The notes under the pieces: generated by a model
What the model was told of the DNA's origin: nothing
Seen by the model: the letters and a program-made list of their open reading frames with translations, nothing else
The model's database searches: none
Position numbers and translations under genes: made by a program
Part shown: positions 59,503 to 64,000 of the stretch, one piece after another
Position numbering within the stretch: the first letter of the stretch is position 1
Layout of the letters: each line of letters starts with the position of its first letter
NCBI RefSeq assembly: GCF_022009635.1
Contig: NZ_CP091716.1
Span: 1,131,001-1,195,000 of the forward strand
Origin: Variovorax paradoxus
GTDB lineage: Bacteria; Pseudomonadota; Gammaproteobacteria; Burkholderiales; Burkholderiaceae_C
Direction of reading: 5' to 3'
DNA: 64,000 nt

Positions 59503-60246
59503 TTGACCGCCATTCCCTTCCATTCGCAACTCCATCGGCTTGCCTTGAACTCCATCAGCCTTCACCCCCATCGGTTCGACGCCGCCATCGTCGACCTCGA
59601 CGGCACCATGGTCGACACGCTCGGCGACTTCGCCGCATCGCTGAACCGCATGCTTGCCGATCTCTCCCTGCCCGCTGTCGAGCCGGCCGCGATCGAACGC
59701 ATGGTGGGCAAGGGGTCGGAGCACCTGATTCATTCCGCGCTCGTGCACGTGATGGCGCCGACCGAAGGCAATGCCGCAGATGCCAGGGCGCGCGCCTTGT
59801 TCGACCGCGCCTGGGAGCGCTATCAGCATCACTATCTGGCAGTGAACGGCCAGCATTCGGCGGTGTACGCGGGCGTGATCGACGGCCTGAAGGCGCTGCG
59901 CGCGCAGGGCCTGCGGCTGGCGTGCCTCACGAACAAGCCGACGTCGTTCGCGAAGCCGCTGCTGGCCGAGAAGGGGCTCGACGGTTTCTTCGAGCTGGTG
60001 TTCGGCGGCGACGCCTTCGAGCGCAAGAAGCCCGACCCGCTGCCGCTGCTGAAGACCTGCGAGGCACTGGGCACGACGCCCGCGCGCACGCTGATGGTGG
60101 GCGATTCGAGCAACGACGCGCGTGCCGCGCGCGCCGCCGGCTGCCCCGTGGTGCTCGTGACCTACGGCTACAACCACGGCGAACCGGTGCGCGCGGTGGA
60201 CGCCGACGGCTTCGTGGATTCGCTGGCCGAGCTGGCGGCCGCCTGA
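59503..60246 (+). CDS. gph: Phosphoglycolate phosphatase (HAD family)
   Basis: Gph removes phosphoglycolate formed during DNA repair and metabolism. The product (247 aa from TTG 59,503) shows the HAD motifs: IVDLDGTMVDTL (nucleophile Asp), CLTNKP (motif II Thr), KKPDPLPL (motif III Lys) and MVGDSSNDARAAR (motif IV). A second TTG at 59,545 gives 233 residues and a more usual start; neither has a strong ribosome site. gph before trpE is the usual order in Burkholderiales, with rpe normally upstream; here rpe is absent and the origin-like gap takes its place. Confidence 0.88.
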   Translation: MTAIPFHSQLHRLALNSISLHPHRFDAAIVDLDGTMVDTLGDFAASLNRMLADLSLPAVEPAAIERMVGKGSEHLIHSALVHVMAPTEGNAADARARALFDRAWERYQHHYLAVNGQHSAVYAGVIDGLKALRAQGLRLACLTNKPTSFAKPLLAEKGLDGFFELVFGGDAFERKKPDPLPLLKTCEALGTTPARTLMVGDSSNDARAARAAGCPVVLVTYGYNHGEPVRAVDADGFVDSLAELAAA

Positions 60247-60260
60247 GCCGCGGCTCTTGG

Positions 60261-60863
60261 CTACTGCTTCCCGAGCAGCGCGTCCTTCAGCTTCCAGTCC
60301 GCCGGGTTCGGCCCCAGCCAGATGCGCAGCAGCGCGTTGAAGAACGCCGGCTCCTTCACCGGATCGGGCTGCGGCACGCCGCGCACCGTGATCACCGTGC
60401 CCGTGCCTGGCACCCAGTCGATGTTGAAGGTGTCGCCTGTTTTCAACTGCTTCTGGTCCGCGAACATCTGGCCCATGCGCAGCAGGCCCGGAATGAGGTT
60501 GACCATTTCGCTCTTGGGCGAGTTCTCTTCCACGCCCTTGGTGAAGAGCTTGCCGAGTTCGTTGGCGTCGATGTCGCGCAGCATCGTGATGGCCACGCGC
60601 TTGGGGCCGGGCGTGGCCAGTGCTTCTTCCGGCGTCGACACTTTCTTGCCCACGTACAGCCCCGCCGTGTAGACCTTGAAGATGGCCTTGTAGCGAATGC
60701 CCGCGCCGTTGAGCTGCAGCGGGCTGCCGTGCAGGTCCATGCGGTCTTCGAGCTTGACGCCCGCCACGTCGACTTGCGCTGCCTGGACGCCGAGCGCGGC
60801 GCTTGCGAGGCAGGCCGCCAGGGCGAGCCGGGAGAACACTGTCGGGAGCGAAAAGGCTGGCAC
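60261..60863 (-). CDS. Exported chalcone-isomerase-like domain protein
   Basis: The 200 aa product has a signal peptide (LALAACLASAALGVQA) and a chalcone-isomerase-like domain (VDVAGVKLEDRMDLHGSPLQLNGAGIRYK in parts; LYVGKKVSTPEEAL). Bacterial members of this periplasmic family have no known enzymatic role. It is on the opposite strand between gph and trpE, with 14 nt to gph, interrupting the usual gph-trpE order. Confidence 0.85.
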   Translation of the reverse strand: MPAFSLPTVFSRLALAACLASAALGVQAAQVDVAGVKLEDRMDLHGSPLQLNGAGIRYKAIFKVYTAGLYVGKKVSTPEEALATPGPKRVAITMLRDIDANELGKLFTKGVEENSPKSEMVNLIPGLLRMGQMFADQKQLKTGDTFNIDWVPGTGTVITVRGVPQPDPVKEPAFFNALLRIWLGPNPADWKLKDALLGKQ

Positions 60864-61005
60864 GGGATGTCTCCTCGTTATTTTGCGAACGGTCGTGCGA
60901 ATGTATCTTTTCGTTTTATGAGCAACCTCCGGGGGAACCCTGAAGCCGCCTGGAACGGCTGTTGTTGTGCGAACCGGCGTTTTCGTGGGCTAAACTCGCC
61001 GTTCC

Positions 61006-61089
61006 ATGTTCGTTCATCACATCAATCAAACAGGTGAAGGCAGCCGGGGAGCCTGGCCCTGGCGTAGCCATACATCGCTGACTGTTTGA
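61006..61089 (+). CDS. trpL: trp operon leader peptide
   Basis: A 27-codon reading frame starts at ATG 61,006 and ends at TGA 61,087-61,089, 122 nt before trpE. It carries two tryptophan codons close together (Trp17-Pro-Trp19), the hallmark of a trp attenuation leader peptide. It is too short for ordinary gene finding. The stop overlaps the 3' half of a perfect inverted repeat, so ribosome position at the Trp codons would decide folding. A TAAACT -10-like hexamer at 60,991-60,996 lies so close that the leader mRNA may be almost leaderless. Confidence 0.75.
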   Translation: MFVHHINQTGEGSRGAWPWRSHTSLTV

Positions 61090-61109
61090 TTGCACGGCGC
61101 ACGCCGTGC
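61023..61109 (+). promoter_or_regulatory. trp attenuator region
   Basis: CAATCAAACAG (61,023-61,033, inside the leader peptide) is the exact complement of CTGTTTGATTG (61,082-61,092, across its stop). Next to it GCACGGC (61,092-61,098) and GCCGTGC (61,103-61,109) form a strong 7-bp hairpin with a 4-nt loop that competes for the shared bases. The two Trp codons lie in the loop of the long stem. This fits alternative pairing as in attenuation. No T-run follows the GC hairpin, so termination could be Rho-dependent or the hairpin may act on translation. Confidence 0.6.
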
Positions 61110-61211
61110 GCCCGCGGTTCCGGATCGACACATACTCGACGACGCCGGACCACCCGTGAATGACCTTGCCCCGGCCAAAGAAGCGCCGGCTGGCAATTGG
61201 AGAACGAACCC

Positions 61212-62714
61212 GTGATCACCGAACTTGAATTCAAGAGCCTCAGCGCCCAGGGCTACAACCGCATTCCGCTGATGGCCGAGGCCTTCGCCGACCTCGAGAC
61301 GCCCCTTTCCCTTTATCTCAAGCTGGCCCATTCGCAGGGCGGCGGCAAGCACAGCTTCCTGCTCGAATCCGTGGTGGGCGGCGAGCGCTTCGGGCGCTAC
61401 AGCTTCATCGGCTTGCCGGCAAAGACGTTGCTGCGCGCCAGCGGCTTCGGCGCCGATGCCGTCACCGAGGTGGTGACTGACGGTCAGGTCGTCGAGACCG
61501 CCAAGGGCAACCCGCTCGACTTCATTGCCGAATACCAGAAGCGCTTCAAGGTGGCGCTGCGTCCGGGCCTTCCGCGCTTCTGCGGCGGCCTTGCGGGCTA
61601 CTTCGGCTACGACACCGTGCGCCACATCGAGCGCAAGCTCGAGAAGAGCTGCCCGCCCGACACGCTCGGCTGCCCCGACATCCTGCTGTTGCAGTGCGAG
61701 GAGCTCGCCGTCATCGACAACCTGTCGGGCAAGCTCTACCTCATCGTCTACGCCGATCCGAAGCAGCCCGAGGCCTACGCCACGGGCAAGCGCCGCCTTC
61801 GCGAACTGAAGGAAAAGCTCAAGTACTCGGTGAGCGCACCGATCGTGAAGCCCACGCAGCCGCATCCGCCCGAGCGCAGCTTTGCCAAGGCCGACTACCT
61901 CGCGGCCGTGGAGCGCGCCAAGGAAATGATCGCCGCCGGCGACTTCATGCAGGTGCAGGTGGGCCAGCGCATCAGCAAGCGCTACACCGAGTCGCCGCTG
62001 TCGCTGTACCGGGCGCTGCGTTCGCTCAATCCGTCGCCCTACATGTACTACTACCACCTGGGCGACTTCCATGTGGTGGGCGCGTCGCCCGAGATCCTGG
62101 TGCGCCAGGAGAACACGGGCGAGGGCGAGCAGAAGATCACCATCCGCCCGCTGGCCGGCACGCGTCCGCGCGGCGCCTCGATCGAGCTCGACAAGGCGGC
62201 CGAGGTGGAACTCATCAACGACCCGAAGGAGCGCGCCGAGCACGTGATGCTGATCGACCTCGCGCGCAACGACATCGGCCGCATCGCCAAGACCGGCACG
62301 GTGAAAGTGACGGAAGCCTTCGCGGTGGAGCGCTACAGCCACGTGATGCATATCGTGAGCAACGTCGAAGGCACGCTGAAGGACGGCATGACCGCCATCG
62401 ACGTGCTCAAGGCCACGTTCCCGGCCGGCACGCTGACCGGCGCGCCCAAGGTGCATGCGATGGAGCTCATCGACCAGCTGGAGCCCACCAAGCGCGGTCT
62501 CTACGGCGGCGCCTGCGGCTACATCAGCTATGCGGGCGACATGGACGTGGCCATCGCGATTCGCACCGGCATCGTGAAAGACCAGATGCTGCACGTGCAG
62601 GCCGCGGCCGGCGTGGTGGCCGACTCGGTGCCCGAACTCGAGTGGAAAGAAACAGAAGCCAAGGCGCGCGCACTCCTGCGTGCCGCCGAACTGGTCGAGG
62701 AAGGCCTGGAGTAA
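61212..62714 (+). CDS. trpE: Anthranilate synthase component I
   Basis: TrpE converts chorismate to anthranilate, the first step of tryptophan synthesis. The 500 aa product carries the LLES-type tryptophan-binding segment (SFLLESVVGGERFGRYSFIG in parts) and the catalytic C-terminal region (RPLAGTRPRG, DLARNDIGR, FPAGTLTGAPKVHAM, GGACGYIS). GTG 61,212 was chosen because GGAG lies just upstream; the TTG 15 nt before it lacks a ribosome site. It is preceded by the trpL leader and followed 2 nt later by the GxxExxY gene. Confidence 0.95.
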   Translation: MITELEFKSLSAQGYNRIPLMAEAFADLETPLSLYLKLAHSQGGGKHSFLLESVVGGERFGRYSFIGLPAKTLLRASGFGADAVTEVVTDGQVVETAKGNPLDFIAEYQKRFKVALRPGLPRFCGGLAGYFGYDTVRHIERKLEKSCPPDTLGCPDILLLQCEELAVIDNLSGKLYLIVYADPKQPEAYATGKRRLRELKEKLKYSVSAPIVKPTQPHPPERSFAKADYLAAVERAKEMIAAGDFMQVQVGQRISKRYTESPLSLYRALRSLNPSPYMYYYHLGDFHVVGASPEILVRQENTGEGEQKITIRPLAGTRPRGASIELDKAAEVELINDPKERAEHVMLIDLARNDIGRIAKTGTVKVTEAFAVERYSHVMHIVSNVEGTLKDGMTAIDVLKATFPAGTLTGAPKVHAMELIDQLEPTKRGLYGGACGYISYAGDMDVAIAIRTGIVKDQMLHVQAAAGVVADSVPELEWKETEAKARALLRAAELVEEGLE

Positions 62715-62716
62715 GC

Positions 62717-63109
62717 ATGAGCACAGCACCCGATATTCAGAACGATTTCTCGCACGAGATCATCGGCGCCGCCGTCGAAGTGCAGCGCGTGCTCGGCACG
62801 GGGCTCGATGAAGCGGCCTACGCTGCCGCGCTGGCCATCGAGCTGGCCGAGCGCGAGATCGGCTTCACGCGCGACGTGGCGATGTCGGCCAGCTACAAGG
62901 GCCGCTCGCTGGGCGAGGTGTACCGCGCGGGCTTCGTGATCGAGCAGTCGGTCATCGTCGAGCTCAAGGCGGTCGACGTGCTGACCGACCTGCATCGCGC
63001 GCAAGTGCTGGCCGCGCTGCGGCTGTCGGGCCTCAAGCTGGGCCTCCTGATCAACTTCAATGTGTTCCCCGTCGTCAAGGGCGTGCACCGGATTGTGAGC
63101 AAGCCATGA
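62717..63109 (+). CDS. GxxExxY-type protein (PD-(D/E)XK nuclease-like)
   Basis: The 130 aa product belongs to the GxxExxY family: [23 protein letters not shown] carries the name-giving GLxExxY pattern and VIELKAV-like [12 protein letters not shown] the PD-(D/E)XK-type ExK core, followed by [20 protein letters not shown]. It lies between trpE and trpG, with 2 nt to trpE and a 4-nt overlap with trpG, so it is co-translated with the trp genes. Its role is unknown; such genes move between genomes and are usually not in trp operons. Confidence 0.88.
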   Translation: MSTAPDIQNDFSHEIIGAAVEVQRVLGTGLDEAAYAAALAIELAEREIGFTRDVAMSASYKGRSLGEVYRAGFVIEQSVIVELKAVDVLTDLHRAQVLAALRLSGLKLGLLINFNVFPVVKGVHRIVSKP

Positions 63110-63690
63110 AACTGCTGATGATCGACAACTACGACAGCTTCACCTACAACATCGTCCAGTACTTCGGCGAGTTGGGTGCGGACGTGCAGGTGCATCGCAA
63201 CGACGAGATCACCGTGGCGCAGATCGGCGAGCTCATCGCCTCGGGCGTGACGCGGCTGGTGGTGTCGCCGGGACCGTGTTCGCCGGCGGAGGCGGGCGTG
63301 TCGGTGGCGGCCATCGAGGCCTTCGCGGGCAAGCTGCCCATTCTTGGCGTGTGCCTGGGGCACCAGGCCATCGGCGCGGCCTTCGGCGGCAAGATCGTGC
63401 GTGCGCAGCAGTTGATGCACGGCAAGACCAGCGAGATCACGACCACGCAGGAAGGCGTGTTCGCGGGGCTGCCGCAGAAATTCGTGGTCAACCGCTACCA
63501 CTCGCTGTCGATCGAGCGCGAGAGCTGCCCCAAGGCGCTGGCTGTCACCGCATGGACCGACGACGGCGAGATCATGGGCGTGCGGCACACCGGCTTCGCG
63601 CACGACGTGCGCATCGAAGGCGTGCAGTTCCATCCTGAATCGATCCTCACCGAACATGGCCACGCCATGCTCAAGAACTTTCTGGACTAG
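63106..63690 (+). CDS. trpG: Anthranilate synthase component II (glutamine amidotransferase)
   Basis: TrpG releases ammonia from glutamine for TrpE, and in many bacteria also serves PabA's function in folate synthesis. The 194 aa product has the class I amidotransferase triad Cys83 ([10 protein letters not shown]), His176 and Glu178 ([11 protein letters not shown]). The start overlaps the GxxExxY stop as ATGA. It is followed 5 nt later by the threonine aldolase gene, so trpD and trpC are not directly next to it. Confidence 0.94.
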   Translation: MKLLMIDNYDSFTYNIVQYFGELGADVQVHRNDEITVAQIGELIASGVTRLVVSPGPCSPAEAGVSVAAIEAFAGKLPILGVCLGHQAIGAAFGGKIVRAQQLMHGKTSEITTTQEGVFAGLPQKFVVNRYHSLSIERESCPKALAVTAWTDDGEIMGVRHTGFAHDVRIEGVQFHPESILTEHGHAMLKNFLD

Positions 63691-63695
63691 CCACC

Positions 63696-64000
63696 ATGAC
63701 CGACCGCACCCACCTCGTCGACCTGCGCAGCGACACCGTCACCCAACCCACGCTCGCTATGCGGGAGGCCATGATGGCGGCGCCGCTGGGCGACGACGTC
63801 TTCGGCACCGACCCGAGCGTGAACGCGCTGCAGGAAAAGATCGCCGCCATGCTCGGCTTCGAGGCCGCGCTGTTCGTGCCGACCGGCACGCAGAGCAACC
63901 TCTGCGCGATTCTTTCGCATTGCGGCCGGGGCGACGAATACATCGTCGGCCAGCAGGCGCATTGCTACCGCTGGGAAGGTGGCGGCGCGGCGGTGTTCGG
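63696..64000 (+). CDS. ltaE: Low-specificity L-threonine aldolase, N-terminal part
   Basis: The frame starts at ATG 63,696, five bases after trpG, and runs off the window without a stop. The roughly 101 visible residues match the start of the beta-eliminating lyase / threonine aldolase family ([44 protein letters not shown]). This PLP enzyme cleaves threonine to glycine and acetaldehyde. The PLP lysine lies beyond the window. Its position after trpG instead of trpD is unusual, or it may simply interrupt the operon. Confidence 0.88.
   Translation, partial: MTDRTHLVDLRSDTVTQPTLAMREAMMAAPLGDDVFGTDPSVNALQEKIAAMLGFEAALFVPTGTQSNLCAILSHCGRGDEYIVGQQAHCYRWEGGGAAVF

Noticed and set aside
60864..61005. 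A tRNA or small RNA gene upstream of the trp leader
   Set aside because: No cloverleaf or other clear RNA structure was found; only a weak -10-like hexamer is visible.
61026..62729. A 567-codon open frame on the - strand opposite trpE
   Set aside because: Antisense shadow of trpE with low-complexity composition and no recognisable family.

Overview
The window is very GC-rich, densely coded DNA of a beta-proteobacterium. Gene content, codon use and the repeat families point to Burkholderiales, family Comamonadaceae, most likely Variovorax or a close relative (inference; no 16S or other marker is present). About three quarters is one type VI secretion (T6SS) island; the rest is a nitrilase (Nit1) cluster, some housekeeping genes and the start of a trp operon.

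T6SS island (1-48,629). The left + strand run encodes tssK (cut by the window edge), tssL with an OmpA domain, tssM, tagF, a Ser/Thr kinase with a DUF4384-like tail, an MltA lytic transglycosylase, a sigma-like protein / membrane protein / caspase-fold protease trio, a divergent Hcp, tagJ, tssE, tssF, tssG and clpV. A cargo block follows (22.5-38.2 kb): two VgrGs, two DUF2169 proteins, pentapeptide-repeat proteins, DUF3540, DUF6484, two PAAR-like DUF4150 proteins (one with a C-terminal HNH/GHH-like nuclease), a beta-ketoacyl-synthase-like protein without its catalytic residues, a propeller-like candidate immunity protein, a TIGR02270 HEAT protein and a tiny membrane protein. Then come an FHA protein (TagH) and a PP2C phosphatase. 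The - strand operon tssA-tssB-tssC-hcp-M15-like peptidase effector runs towards the phosphatase. tssJ (+) and a second, reduced tssL2-tssM2 pair (-) close the island. All thirteen core components are present. Control looks post-translational (kinase, phosphatase, FHA, TagF), possibly with extra control by the sigma/caspase trio.

Nit1 region (48.9-57.1 kb). An orphan NarL-type regulator precedes a - strand operon of DsrE-like protein, Nit1 nitrilase, radical SAM enzyme, GNAT acetyltransferase, AIR-synthase-like protein, small MSMEG_0570-type protein and flavoprotein monooxygenase. A divergent MocR-type (GntR/aminotransferase) regulator lies across a 354 bp gap rich in TGCRATCAA-like sites, the probable operators.

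Right end (57.1-64 kb). An IscR-like regulator with one cysteine, a bestrophin-like channel, an unknown 141 aa protein, an AT-rich gap with a DnaA-trio-like array and DnaA boxes, phosphoglycolate phosphatase, a chalcone-isomerase-like exported protein, then a trp attenuator leader peptide (Trp-Pro-Trp), trpE, a GxxExxY gene, trpG and the start of a threonine aldolase.

Most notable signals: the sigma/propeptide-like/caspase trio inside the T6SS operon, a DUF4384-like module shared by three proteins, in-frame palindromic repeats inside clpV and the caspase gene, the degenerate second TssM, the trpL leader and the replication-origin-like gap.
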